64,000 nt of DNA from Microbacterium sp. (GTDB lineage: Bacteria; Actinomycetota; Actinomycetes; Actinomycetales; Microbacteriaceae): NCBI RefSeq assembly GCF_031178445.1, contig NZ_JAPSIY010000001.1:267137-331136 (forward strand), given 5' to 3'. Under the pieces are notes generated by a model that was given only the letters and a program-made list of their open reading frames with translations, ran no database searches and was not told the origin of the DNA. Below are positions 25,929 to 34,542 of the stretch, one piece after another (the stretch's first letter is position 1; the number at the start of each line of letters is the position of its first letter). A program made the position numbers and the translations under genes.

Positions 25929-26654
25929 CTACGAGATGTCGAGGACGCCTCGGGCGATGACGGCGATGCCTCCCAGCAACGCCAGGACGAGGCAGACGAT
26001 CCGTGCCGTACGCACGGGAACCCAGCGGTTCAGCAGGTGCCCGCCGAGGAGTCCGACCCCCAGAGCGGTGGCCGCGGCGACCCAGTCGACCGGCGTGATG
26101 GCAGGCAGCACGCCGCGGGCGAGAAGGGAGATCAAACCAAGGACGGCGAAGTAGAACTGCACGCTGATCGCGAAACGCCGGTGCTCCCACTCGGAGGCGA
26201 CGGCGTAAGCGGTGATCGCCGGTCCGCCCACGCCGGCGATGACGTTCATGAAGCCGGAGAGGCCACCGGCCACGACCTGTCCTGGCCAGGCGTTGACGCG
26301 AGGAATGCGCCTGGCGAGGACGCTGAGCGCCAGCGCCGCGACGACGAGGGCACCCGCCCCGATCGCGAGCACAGACGCGGGGAGCGCACGGGCGAGGATC
26401 GCGCCGGGGACGACCGCGACGGTCGCGGCGGCGAGGATCGGCAGCACCCTGCGGTACTCCACTCTGCGCACGTGGAAGACATAGACCATGAGCGCGGTCG
26501 CGACACCGAAGATGTTCGTGATCACGACGCCCTGGATGGGTCCCAGTGCGAGGACGAGGAGCGGGGATGCGACGAGCGCGAACCCGACGCCGGTGAGGCG
26601 CTGGGTGAGCGCCCCGACGAGAACGGCGGCGCCGATCGTCAGAGCGCTCACCAT
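25929..26654 (-). CDS. TauE/SafE-family exporter, likely for sulfolactate or sulfite
   Basis: A 241-residue TSUP protein with seven or eight helices. QRLTGVGFALVASPLLVLALGP and GGLSGFMNVIAGVGGPAITAYAV are the two family repeats (G-x-x-G-x-G). TSUP carriers export sulfonates, sulfite or sulfoacetate in organosulfonate pathways. It is the last gene of the cluster, 9 bases after the aldehyde dehydrogenase, so export of the C3 sulfonate end product is the natural reading. Confidence 0.85.
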   Translation of the reverse strand: MVSALTIGAAVLVGALTQRLTGVGFALVASPLLVLALGPIQGVVITNIFGVATALMVYVFHVRRVEYRRVLPILAAATVAVVPGAILARALPASVLAIGAGALVVAALALSVLARRIPRVNAWPGQVVAGGLSGFMNVIAGVGGPAITAYAVASEWEHRRFAISVQFYFAVLGLISLLARGVLPAITPVDWVAAATALGVGLLGGHLLNRWVPVRTARIVCLVLALLGGIAVIARGVLDIS

Positions 26655-26663
26655 CAGCCGTCC

Positions 26664-28103
26664 TCAGAGAGCGATCGACGCATAGGTCGTCTCCGTGAAC
26701 TCCTCGATGCCGGCGTGGGCGCCCTCGCGGCCGAGGCCGGACTGCTTCACCCCGCCCATGGGGGCGAAGGCCACGGAGGGCAGGGCCTCATTGATGCCGA
26801 CGATCCCGACCTCGAGGCGCTCGGCGAAAGTGAGGCACGTGGTCAGGTTCTCGGAGTAGATGTACCCGGCCAGACCCATCTCCGTCGCATTGGCCTGTTC
26901 GACCGCCTCGTCGAGGGTGTCGAAGCGGAAGATGGCGGCGGCGGGGCCGAACACCTCGTTCGTGGCGATCTCGGCATCCGCCGGCACGTCGGCCAGCAGC
27001 GTCGGAGCGACCCATGATCCGCTGCCCGGCAGCTCGCGCGGAGCGGTGAGCACCCGGCCACCGCGCGCCACCGCGTCGGCGACGAGTGCCTCGACCGCCT
27101 GCTTGCGATCGTCGTCGATGACCGGGCCGAGGTCTGCGACATCGTCCCCCGTCGTCGAACCCAGCGTCATGGCGTCGACGGCGGCGACGAACTTCGAGAC
27201 GAAGTCGTCGTAGACGGCCGCATGGACGAAGAAGCGGTTGGCGCCGACGCACGACTGGCCGGTGTTGCGGAATCGGCCGAGCATCGCCCCCGCCACGGCC
27301 TTATCGATGTCGGCGTCGTCCATCACGATGAACGCGGCGTCGCCGCCGAGTTCGAGAAGCGGGCGCACGATCCGCCGGCTCGCCTGCTCCATGACACTGC
27401 GACCCACCCCGGTCGAACCGGTGAAGGTCACCGCACGCACGGCTGGATGCTCGAGGACGGCCGACGTGGTCGGCCGCGCCGGGCCATGAATGAGGTTGAT
27501 GACACCGGCGGGGATCCCGGCATCCGTGAGACAGCGGATCATCTCGGTGACCGCGAGGGGGGCCTTCTCGGAGACGCGGGCGACCACCGTGCATCCGGCG
27601 GCGAGGGCCGGGGCGAGCTTTCGCGCCTGGATGGAGCAGGGGAAGTTCCACGGTGTCAGCGAGGCCACCACGCCGACGGGTCGCCGCATCACGAGGTGAC
27701 GGCGATGAGCGGCCTCGTGGGGCGGATAGTCGCCACCGAGCCGGCGCGCCTCCTCGGCGAACCACTGGAAGTACTCGGCCGAGAAGGCGATCTCGCCTGC
27801 GGCTTCGGGCAGGCGCTTGCCGGCCTCACGTGCCAGGAGAAGAGCGAGCTCATCGGCGCGTTCACGGATGAGCGCCGCCGCGCGGAGCAGGATGTCCGCG
27901 CGGGCGCGAGCAGGAGTCGCAGCCCATGCGGGGAAGGCGGCATCCGCGGCGTCGGCGGCCGAGGCCGCGTCGGCGACCGCCTCGGACTGGCCCGGAAAGT
28001 CGATCGTGCCGACGAGTTCGCCGTTGGCGGGATCGAAGATCTCCTTCCTGCTGTCCCGCGTCTGCCAGACGCCGTCGATGAGGACGGTGGGGTTCGAGGT
28101 CAT
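26664..28103 (-). CDS. GabD-like aldehyde dehydrogenase, probable sulfolactaldehyde dehydrogenase
   Basis: A 479-residue NAD(P)-dependent dehydrogenase close to succinate-semialdehyde dehydrogenase. The start MTSNPTVLIDG is chosen over a longer frame because GGAG lies just upstream. Cys285 in GRFRNTGQSCVGANR is the nucleophile and Glu251 (ELGGDA) the base. Arg161 (SIQARKLAPALAAG) matches the GabD carboxylate-binding Arg, which could hold a sulfonate. Unusually, the cofactor motif normally reading K-P-S-E is R-V-S-E (Arg176). In this operon, oxidation of 3-sulfolactaldehyde to sulfolactate is the inferred role. Confidence 0.82.
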   Translation of the reverse strand: MTSNPTVLIDGVWQTRDSRKEIFDPANGELVGTIDFPGQSEAVADAASAADAADAAFPAWAATPARARADILLRAAALIRERADELALLLAREAGKRLPEAAGEIAFSAEYFQWFAEEARRLGGDYPPHEAAHRRHLVMRRPVGVVASLTPWNFPCSIQARKLAPALAAGCTVVARVSEKAPLAVTEMIRCLTDAGIPAGVINLIHGPARPTTSAVLEHPAVRAVTFTGSTGVGRSVMEQASRRIVRPLLELGGDAAFIVMDDADIDKAVAGAMLGRFRNTGQSCVGANRFFVHAAVYDDFVSKFVAAVDAMTLGSTTGDDVADLGPVIDDDRKQAVEALVADAVARGGRVLTAPRELPGSGSWVAPTLLADVPADAEIATNEVFGPAAAIFRFDTLDEAVEQANATEMGLAGYIYSENLTTCLTFAERLEVGIVGINEALPSVAFAPMGGVKQSGLGREGAHAGIEEFTETTYASIAL

Positions 28104-28171
28104 CGGTTCTCCTTGCTCGTGATGGTGGTCTGGCGGGCCGGCCGGATACTCGCAGCCGACCCGCCAAGCTG

Positions 28172-29509
28172 TCAGGCGACCGCCTGGGCGGGAACGGTCG
28201 TGTCGTCGTTCAGCGCCGGATCGTTCTTCCGGACATCCGATGCGAAGAACACGCACACGGCGGTGATGAGGCAGGTGAGCACGAAGCCGCCGGCGACGAG
28301 CCACGGGTCGCCCCCGAGAGCGAGCAGCAGCGCCGTCGCGACCGTGGGTACGTAGCCGCCGACGATCGCCGAGACCTGAGTGGCCAGCGAGAGGCCGGTG
28401 TAGCGGACGTCCGTGCCGAACAGTTCCGAGAAGAAGACCGACTGCACGGCGAACATCGTGGTCGGCACCAGCACGTAGACCAGCGAGAACGCCAGGAACG
28501 CCGCCCATACCTCCCCGGTGTTGAACAGCCAGAACATGGGGAAGGCGAGAATCACGCCGGCGAAGGCGCCGAACAGATACACCTTCTTGCGGCCGACCTT
28601 GTCACTGATCGCGCCGATCATCGGCACCGCGACGAGGCCGATGGCGGACGCGATGAGCATGCCATACAGGCCAACCTGCGACGACATGCCGATGTGGGTG
28701 GACACGTAGTAGATGCCGAACGCGTTGATGATGTTCGACGACACCGTCTCCCCCAGACGCGCGCCGAATGCGAGAGCCAGGTTCTTCGGGTACTTGCGGA
28801 AGACCTGGAACAGCGGGATCTTCGGCTGCTCCTGGCGCGCCGCCTGCAGCTCGCGGGCCTTGGCGAACTCCGGGCTCTCGCTGATGCGCAGGCGGATGAA
28901 CAGTCCGGCGGCGAGCAGGATGATGCTCGAGAGGAAGGGGATGCGCCAGCCCCAGCTGAGGAGGAACTCCTCGCCGAACGAGCTGATCAAGGCGAAGACG
29001 CCGGTCGCGAGGAGGATGCCGCCGGACGCCGCCGACTGGATGATCGAGCCGAAGAAGCCCTTGCGCCCCTCTGGTGCGTGCTCGATGGTCATGAGCGCGG
29101 CGCCGGCGTACTCACCACCGAGACCGAATCCCTGTGCCAGGCGGAGGACGACGAGCAGGATGGGAGCCCAGACGCCGATCGTCTCGTAGGTGGGAAGGCA
29201 TCCGATCAGGAACGTGCCGATGCCCATGATCATGATGGTGATGACCAGCACCGATTTGCGCCCGACGCGGTCACCGAAGTGACCGAAGACGATCGCGCCG
29301 AGGGGCCGGGCGACGAAGCCGACACCGAAGGTCGCGAAGGCGGCGATGGTGCCGATCGTGGGGTCGGCGGTGGGGAAGAAGAGTGGTGCGAAGACGACGG
29401 CAGAAGCGGTGCCGAAGATGAAGAAGTCGAACCACTCCAGGAGGGCGCCGATGAAGCTGGCTGTGGTGACCTTCCTGATCTCTGACTTCTTGCGGGTTGT
29501 GGTGGACAT
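28172..29509 (-). CDS. MHS-type MFS transporter, likely substrate importer
   Basis: A 445-residue twelve-helix carrier of the metabolite:H+ symporter branch (ShiA/KgtP/ProP): EWFDFFIFGTASAVVFAPLFFP, FGHFGDRVGRKSVLV and RLAQGFGLGGEYAGAALM are diagnostic. The ATG at 29509 has AGGAG nine bases upstream; an upstream in-frame Met does not. Family members import organic anions, consistent with an anionic sulfosugar or related sulfonate. It sits between the MDR and aldehyde dehydrogenase genes with 47- and 68-base gaps. Confidence 0.88.
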   Translation of the reverse strand: MSTTTRKKSEIRKVTTASFIGALLEWFDFFIFGTASAVVFAPLFFPTADPTIGTIAAFATFGVGFVARPLGAIVFGHFGDRVGRKSVLVITIMIMGIGTFLIGCLPTYETIGVWAPILLVVLRLAQGFGLGGEYAGAALMTIEHAPEGRKGFFGSIIQSAASGGILLATGVFALISSFGEEFLLSWGWRIPFLSSIILLAAGLFIRLRISESPEFAKARELQAARQEQPKIPLFQVFRKYPKNLALAFGARLGETVSSNIINAFGIYYVSTHIGMSSQVGLYGMLIASAIGLVAVPMIGAISDKVGRKKVYLFGAFAGVILAFPMFWLFNTGEVWAAFLAFSLVYVLVPTTMFAVQSVFFSELFGTDVRYTGLSLATQVSAIVGGYVPTVATALLLALGGDPWLVAGGFVLTCLITAVCVFFASDVRKNDPALNDDTTVPAQAVA

Positions 29510-29556
29510 GCGCGTTGAGCTCCTTTGGTGCAATCGCGGTCTGTTGTCGGGTGGGA

Positions 29557-30558
29557 TTACAGAGAGAGGACGACCTTGACGTTGTCGGGCTCGCCGACAG
29601 CGGCGTACGCATCAGCGGCTTCCGTGAGGGGGAAGACCCGCGAGACCAGATGCGAGGCAGGTTCGGGATGCTGAGAGAGGTAGTCGATGGCGGCGTCGAT
29701 GTCCGCGCCGGTGTACATGCCGCTCCCGAGCAGATCGATCTCGAACCGCTGCATGCGAGGCAGCGGCAGATCCACCGGCACGGTGCCGGGCACGCCCATG
29801 ACGACGACGGCACCGCCACCGCGGGTGACGTCGACAGCTTGGGCGAGCGTGGCCGGTGCGGACACGCAGTCGAACACGGTGGTGAAGTGCTTGACGGGCA
29901 GGTCGGCCTCGTCGGGGGCGAACACGGCATCCGCCCCGAGCTCGAGCGCCAGCTCCCGCTTGGACGCCACCGGTTCGACGAGGGTGACGTGCCCGGCGCC
30001 CTCCCGACGCACTCCGAGCAGAACCGAGAGACCGATGGGCCCACCGCCGATGATCAGCACGTCCTCGAGGCGCCCTCCGGAACGCTGAGCAGCATGGATG
30101 CCGGCGGCGAGTGGCTCGCCGAGGACGGCGATCGTCGCATCGAGATCTGCCGGTACCAGGTGCAGCTGTTCGGCGGGGACCACGGTACGGGTACGGGCAA
30201 GTCCAGAGAGCTTGAATCCCATCACGCGGGCGTCTTCCTGCACGTTGATAGCGCCCCGCCAGTCTCCGGATCGGTCACCAGGGGCGACGAGCGGGTTCAC
30301 CAGCACACGCCGGCCCACCAGGTCGCCGGACACCCCGGCACCGACCTCGACGACCGTCGCGACGGCCTCGTGTCCGGTGACGAGTGGAGGGCGCACGAAC
30401 GGATGCTTGCCGTGGAGCACGTGCATGTCGGATCCGCAGATGCCGATGCGTTCGGGGGCGATGAGGGCTTCTCCATCGCCGGGGACGAGCTCGACCTCCG
30501 TGTGCGCGACCTCCACCTCACCGATGGCGGTGAATCGGACTTCGTCGACGCGCTCCAC
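29557..30558 (-). CDS. Zinc-type MDR alcohol dehydrogenase without structural zinc site
   Basis: A 333-residue medium-chain dehydrogenase. The start is taken as GTG at 30558 (MERVDEVRF), one base after the aldolase stop; the longer frame is aldolase shadow. Catalytic zinc ligands are present: Cys41 (GICGSDMH), His63-Glu64 (TGHEAV) and Glu in VLGEPLAAG. The NAD fold is IIGGGPIGLSVLLG. The lobe that normally holds four structural-zinc cysteines reads VNPLVAPGDRSGDWRGAINV, with none. Sorbitol/threonine dehydrogenases are the nearest relatives. In this cluster it might form sulfofructose from a sulfo-polyol, or reduce sulfolactaldehyde; neither is shown. Confidence 0.82.
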   Translation of the reverse strand: MERVDEVRFTAIGEVEVAHTEVELVPGDGEALIAPERIGICGSDMHVLHGKHPFVRPPLVTGHEAVATVVEVGAGVSGDLVGRRVLVNPLVAPGDRSGDWRGAINVQEDARVMGFKLSGLARTRTVVPAEQLHLVPADLDATIAVLGEPLAAGIHAAQRSGGRLEDVLIIGGGPIGLSVLLGVRREGAGHVTLVEPVASKRELALELGADAVFAPDEADLPVKHFTTVFDCVSAPATLAQAVDVTRGGGAVVVMGVPGTVPVDLPLPRMQRFEIDLLGSGMYTGADIDAAIDYLSQHPEPASHLVSRVFPLTEAADAYAAVGEPDNVKVVLSL

Positions 30559-30559
30559 G

Positions 30560-31483
30560 TCAGCGGCTCCCCACGACTCGGTCGACGACGTCGACGAGAC
30601 GCTGCAGGCGCGGCACCGCATCGGTCTCGAGCGCCGTCTCCACATCGGAGGCGCCGATGCATGCACGCCAGACGGCGCGGCCAGCGAGGAACCCGGAGGC
30701 GCCGGCCTTGCACGCGATCTCGACCGCGCGAGGGAAGTCGTCTGCGGCGACACCGCTGGACAGCACCACCCAGGGTGACGAGATCGCAGCGTCGAGCGCC
30801 GCGCACGCGGCGAGCAGCTCTTCGTCGGTTCCCCCTCCCTTGAGCGGAACCTCGGCCTTGTAGAGGTCGGCGCCGAGGTCGCCGAGCTCCTGCGCGGCGG
30901 CGAGAACGCCGGCGTTCCAGTCCCACTCGCCTCCGCGCCGGGGGGCCTTGCACACGGGTTCGATGATGCTGATCAGCCCGGCGGCCTTGCAGCGCGAGAC
31001 GAAGTCCTCGACCATGTCGATCCGCTTCTGAGCGGGCTCGTCCTCGCGGTAGATCACCAGGAGCTTCGCGGCCACGGCGCCCTGCGCCTTCACCGCCTCG
31101 TAGTCGATGCTCTCATCGATGACCTGATCTGTGACGACCTCGCCGTTGCCGGGCACGAACTGGTCGGCGGCGATGATCGCGGAACAGGTGCTCGCGACGG
31201 CACGCTGGTCCATCGCGGCATCCCAGACGAACTGACGATCGAGGAGCACCGCCGACGCGTAAGGGGTGAGGATGCGCGTGGCCTTGAGCTTGAAGTCGGT
31301 CAGGACGCTGTCGGGCACGGCGGCCAGCACATCGGCGGGCACCGACCCGTCGGCGGCGGGGCTGGCATCACCGGCGAACATCAGTCGCATCGCTTCGCGT
31401 TGGTCGACGGCGAGCATCGCGAAGGCGCCCGATTCGCGGCGGAGGGGGCGGGTGACATCGGTGGTGGGGGTCGCGTCGGTCAT
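30560..31483 (-). CDS. yihT: YihT-like sulfofructose-1-phosphate aldolase
   Basis: A 307-residue class I aldolase. Long segments match my recollection of E. coli YihT: SGAFAMLAVDQREAMRLMF, SVLTDFK, ILTPYASAVLLDRQF, ELGDLGADLYKAEVPL and GASGFLAGRAVW. The Lys in ADLYKAEVP is the Schiff-base residue. YihT cleaves 6-deoxy-6-sulfofructose 1-phosphate to DHAP and sulfolactaldehyde. It overlaps the kinase gene by four bases and is followed by the MDR gene after one base, so the three are coupled. A tagatose-bisphosphate (LacD-like) role is possible but the wording is much closer to YihT. Confidence 0.85.
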   Translation of the reverse strand: MTDATPTTDVTRPLRRESGAFAMLAVDQREAMRLMFAGDASPAADGSVPADVLAAVPDSVLTDFKLKATRILTPYASAVLLDRQFVWDAAMDQRAVASTCSAIIAADQFVPGNGEVVTDQVIDESIDYEAVKAQGAVAAKLLVIYREDEPAQKRIDMVEDFVSRCKAAGLISIIEPVCKAPRRGGEWDWNAGVLAAAQELGDLGADLYKAEVPLKGGGTDEELLAACAALDAAISSPWVVLSSGVAADDFPRAVEIACKAGASGFLAGRAVWRACIGASDVETALETDAVPRLQRLVDVVDRVVGSR

Positions 31484-32388
31484 GCGCGTTCCTTTCGGAT
31501 GAAGGCGATGGTCTCGTCGTGGTCTGGGATGGCGGATCGCCCATCGACGCCGCGGCAGGACAGCGCGGCGACGGCATTGGCGTAGGTGATGGCGTCGGGC
31601 ATGGGCTGGCCCTGGACGATTGCCGCCGTGAGCGCCCCGTGGAACACGTCGCCGGCGCCGAGCGTGCTGCCGAGATCGGGGACCACGAAACCGGGAGAGG
31701 TGTGGATCCCGCCGTCCGAATCGCGGCCGACGCTGCCGCCGGATCCGAGGGTGGCGACGACGCTGTGGCTGGGTACGCTGCGCAGGATCTCGTCGTGCGG
31801 CCGGTCGCCGTAGCGCTCGACGAGCTTCTCCATCGGCGGCGCGTAGATGTTCACCTCGGCGATGTGGCAGGCGCTCGCGGCATCGCCGACGAGCGGATGC
31901 CCGGCGTCGACGCTGATACGCGGGCGCTGGTCCAAGGGGATGTCGGCCAGGACCTCGGCGACCGCCGGCCAGCCCAGGTGATCGACGTGGATCCAGTCCG
32001 CGGCGAGCACTCGCTCCCGGTTGGGCCCGGTGAGACGAAGCGGAGACGCGCCCCTGGTGGCGATGCCCCGCGTCGCATCGACCTGTGAGCAGAGGATGAC
32101 GCTCGCCTGCGACGACCGGTCCGCCTCGACCTGCAGCAGGGCGGGCGAGATACCCTCGGCGGCAAGGCCTGCCTGGATGTGAGGACCGACGTCGTCGTTT
32201 CCAATCGCGGCGATGAGCTCGACCTCGAGCCCCAGCCGCTTCGCCGCGACTGCGGCCGTAGCGGCGGGGCCGCCACCGGCGTAGCGGATCTCGCTGGCGA
32301 TGAGACGTTCATCGGCCGCCGGCATGTGGTCGACGACCGCGATCGCGTCGTACGTGGCGGCTCCGACGAAGAGCACTGATCTGGGCAT
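31480..32388 (-). CDS. yihV: YihV-like sulfofructose kinase (PfkB family)
   Basis: A 302-residue ribokinase-fold sugar kinase. GGGPAATAAVAAKRLG near residue 40 and GAGDVFHGALTAAI near residue 245 are the two PfkB motifs, the second with the catalytic Asp, in nearly the same words as E. coli YihV. The C-terminus GVDGRSAIPDHDETIAFI also matches. YihV phosphorylates sulfofructose at O1. First gene of the minus-strand operon, with GAAAGG upstream, it faces the divergent DeoR regulator across 120 bases that hold two palindromes. Confidence 0.85.
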   Translation of the reverse strand: MPRSVLFVGAATYDAIAVVDHMPAADERLIASEIRYAGGGPAATAAVAAKRLGLEVELIAAIGNDDVGPHIQAGLAAEGISPALLQVEADRSSQASVILCSQVDATRGIATRGASPLRLTGPNRERVLAADWIHVDHLGWPAVAEVLADIPLDQRPRISVDAGHPLVGDAASACHIAEVNIYAPPMEKLVERYGDRPHDEILRSVPSHSVVATLGSGGSVGRDSDGGIHTSPGFVVPDLGSTLGAGDVFHGALTAAIVQGQPMPDAITYANAVAALSCRGVDGRSAIPDHDETIAFIRKERA

Positions 32389-32427
32389 CGTTGCCTTTCG
32401 AGCGAGGTCGATGGGGAGGACGTTGGA

Positions 32428-32489
32428 ACTATAACACGCAATGGTAGAATTCCACCATGGGTTGATGTGGATCTACCATAGCCGGTAGA
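32428..32489. promoter_or_regulatory. DeoR operators and divergent promoter region
   Basis: Two related palindromes lie between the kinase and deoR genes: ATGGTAGAATTCCACCAT (32441-32458) and TCTACC-ATAGCC-GGTAGA (32472-32489). Both contain CTACCAT or its complement. A minus-strand TATAGT (32428-32433) fits a -10 box for the kinase operon with the first palindrome over its -35 region; the second lies 20 bases before the deoR start. Confidence 0.65.
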
Positions 32490-32508
32490 CGATCGAAGGA
32501 GAAACAGC

Positions 32509-33309
32509 GTGGCGGATCACGGGACGGCGCTCTCCGCGGGCGACACCATGACCAAGCGCCAGGAGCGCATCGTCGAGCTGCTCTCCCGCGAGGGGTTCGT
32601 CTCGGTGCGCAACCTGAAGGTGCATCTCGGGGTCAGCGAGATGACGGTTCGCCGCGATCTACGAGTTCTCGCCGACCGCGACCTCGTTCGCCTCGTGCAC
32701 GGCGGCGCCGCCTTGACCCACGGAACGCTCCGCACGCCGGGCTTCGTGAACAGGGCCGGCGTCGAAGCCGACGCGAAGCGGATCATCGCCGATGCTGCTC
32801 GGACGTTCGTGCGCGATGGGGACACGGTGACGATCGACGCCGGCACGACCACCTTCGCCCTCGCCGAGCGACTTCATGACGCCGCGCCGCACGCCGTCAT
32901 CACCAACTCGATTCCCGTCGTGCAGCTGTATCTCGGCCGGCCGGCGCAGCGGGTGGTCGTGCTCGGTGGCGACGTCATCCCCGACAGCCAGGCGATGGTC
33001 GGCAGCCTCTCGGTCGCCGCCGTCGAGCACCTCCGGGCATCCACGCTCTTCCTCGGTGCCGCCGCCGTCGACTCGAGGGGGATCTATGTGGAGACCGACA
33101 TCGAGCGTCCCACCAAGCTGGCCATGATGCAGTCGGCCGACTCCGTCGTCCTTCTCTGCGACGCCAGCAAGTTCGAGGTGTCGGCTCCCGTGCGGCTCAG
33201 CACATTCGTCGGCATCCACGTGCTCATCACCGACGCGACACCCCCGGCGTCGATCCGTCTCGCAGCCGAAGAGGCCGGGACGCGCATCATCGTCGCCGAT
33301 CGGGGCTGA
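32509..33309 (+). CDS. DeoR-family repressor of the sulfosugar operon
   Basis: A 266-residue regulator. GTG at 32509 follows GAAGGAG by 7 bases; the core begins TKRQERIVELLSREGFVSVRNLKVHLGVSEMTVRRDLRVL, the DeoR helix-turn-helix. The sugar-phosphate sensor domain has ITIDAGTTTF-like wording (VTIDAGTTTFALAERL) and LFLGAAAVDSRGIYVETDIE. E. coli sulfoglycolysis is also controlled by a DeoR protein (YihW/CsqR). It is divergent from the kinase and probably responds to a sulfosugar phosphate. Confidence 0.9.
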   Translation: MADHGTALSAGDTMTKRQERIVELLSREGFVSVRNLKVHLGVSEMTVRRDLRVLADRDLVRLVHGGAALTHGTLRTPGFVNRAGVEADAKRIIADAARTFVRDGDTVTIDAGTTTFALAERLHDAAPHAVITNSIPVVQLYLGRPAQRVVVLGGDVIPDSQAMVGSLSVAAVEHLRASTLFLGAAAVDSRGIYVETDIERPTKLAMMQSADSVVLLCDASKFEVSAPVRLSTFVGIHVLITDATPPASIRLAAEEAGTRIIVADRG

Positions 33310-33373
33310 GACCTCGCAGCAGGAGGCGCGTCCCTCGATCGCTCAGGCGTCGACGGTCGGGCGGGACTAATCA

Positions 33374-33387
33374 ATCAGTTGTGTAGG
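33374..33387 (+). repeat. Direct repeat, left copy
   Basis: ATCAGTTGTGTAGG, followed within two or three bases by CCGCT, recurs at 34543-34556. The two copies bracket the proline iminopeptidase gene. Confidence 0.6.
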
Positions 33388-33484
33388 GACCGCTCAGGAA
33401 TGTCCGTCTCGCGACGACAGGGTGCGGCGCCTGGCTCGTCAAATTCCCCGCGGCTGCGACCTTGAGCACGGCCAGAGATGTCAC

Positions 33485-34429
33485 TTACAGCGGCGTTGCG
33501 AATCCGTCGATCGCTTCGGTCGTCAACTCCATCTCAATCTCGCCGCCGTGGCCTTCGGTTTCGACGATCTCGAGTCGGCTTCCTGGCCAGGCTTGATGCA
33601 GACGCCATGGGGTAATAGCGGGTCCACTGACGTCGTATCGACCGTGGATGAGAACACCCGGAATGCCGGCAAGGGCCGTAGCGCGAGCGAGAATGGCGTC
33701 CTCGCCGCTGAGGAAGCAGTCATTCGCCCAATAGTGGGTGACGAGCGTTGCGAAGTTCTCCCGGGTTCGCGGGTCTTCATGTGAGGGACCTGGCCTCCAG
33801 GCGGGGTCCAGCGAGACGTGCGTCGATTCCCACTTGTCCCAGCGATCGGCGGCCGCGGCGCGCACTGCGGTATCCGACTGTCGCATCATCGCCGCATAGT
33901 GCTCGATCACGCGCTCACCGCGGGGGACCTCCGCGGTCAGCTCCGCCCACACCTCGGGGAAGATCGCACCCACCCCCTCGGTGATCCAATCAATCTCGGC
34001 CCTGCCTCCAGTCGTGACTGCCGTGAGGACTATCTCCGTGACGCGGTCCCGGTGGGCGAGCGCGTAGGCCAACGCGAGTGTCGACCCCCAGGAGACGCCG
34101 TGCAGGAGCCACGCCTCAACGCGAAGGTGCGCACGTAGCGCCTCGATGTCGGCGAGCAGACTCCGAGTGTTGTTCGCGTCGAGGTGCTCTAGGTCGTCAA
34201 TTGCCCACGGGGTGCTCTTGCCGCAACCGCGCTGGTCGAGACCGACGATCAAGTACTTGCCCGGGTCGAAGCGACGGCGATAGCCGCCGTTTCCCAATCC
34301 GCTGCCGGGTCCACCGTGCAAGTACAACGCGGGTCTTCCGCGCGGGTTTCCGGATGTTTCCCAGTACAACTGGATGCCGTCTGGACGACGAAGAGTGCCC
34401 GATGCGTACGGTTCAAGCGGGGGATGCAC
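33485..34429 (-). CDS. pip: Proline iminopeptidase-like alpha/beta hydrolase
   Basis: A 314-residue peptidase-S33 enzyme that removes N-terminal proline. LYLHGGPGSGLGNGGYRRRFDP is the HGGPG oxyanion block, GLDQRGCGKSTPWA the family-specific DQRGxGxS, and LHGVSWGSTLALAYA the nucleophile elbow (GVSWGS). Asp in IHGRYDVSGPA and His in EGHGG complete the triad. It is bracketed by a 14-bp direct repeat and its upstream region holds a TGTCCA/TGGACA palindrome. GC content falls here relative to the operon before it, which hints at acquisition. Confidence 0.9.
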   Translation of the reverse strand: MHPPLEPYASGTLRRPDGIQLYWETSGNPRGRPALYLHGGPGSGLGNGGYRRRFDPGKYLIVGLDQRGCGKSTPWAIDDLEHLDANNTRSLLADIEALRAHLRVEAWLLHGVSWGSTLALAYALAHRDRVTEIVLTAVTTGGRAEIDWITEGVGAIFPEVWAELTAEVPRGERVIEHYAAMMRQSDTAVRAAAADRWDKWESTHVSLDPAWRPGPSHEDPRTRENFATLVTHYWANDCFLSGEDAILARATALAGIPGVLIHGRYDVSGPAITPWRLHQAWPGSRLEIVETEGHGGEIEMELTTEAIDGFATPL

Positions 34430-34481
34430 CGTCGAAGACTACTCGCACGCTCCGGGGCCGTCCCGATAACCCTGTCGGTCG

Positions 34482-34512
34482 AAATGTCCATCTGGACATC
34501 GCGTGGACATTT
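34482..34512. promoter_or_regulatory. Palindromic hairpin upstream of pip
   Basis: AAATGTCCA (34482-34490) and TGGACATTT (34504-34512) are perfect arms, and TGTCCA-TC-TGGACA (34485-34498) is nested inside. It lies about 55 bases before the pip start and may be an operator. Confidence 0.45.
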
Positions 34513-34542
34513 CATCTGCGAAACGGAAACGTCGAAAAACCG

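Noticed and set aside
30560..31483. Aldolase as a plain tagatose-bisphosphate aldolase of a lactose or galactitol pathway
   Set aside because: The wording matches YihT much more closely, and the neighbours include a YihV-like kinase and a TauE exporter; assay would be needed to exclude it fully.
33485..34429. Reading pip as the epoxide hydrolase or haloalkane dehalogenase branch
   Set aside because: The HGGPG, DQRGxGxS and GVSWGS motifs are specific to proline iminopeptidases.
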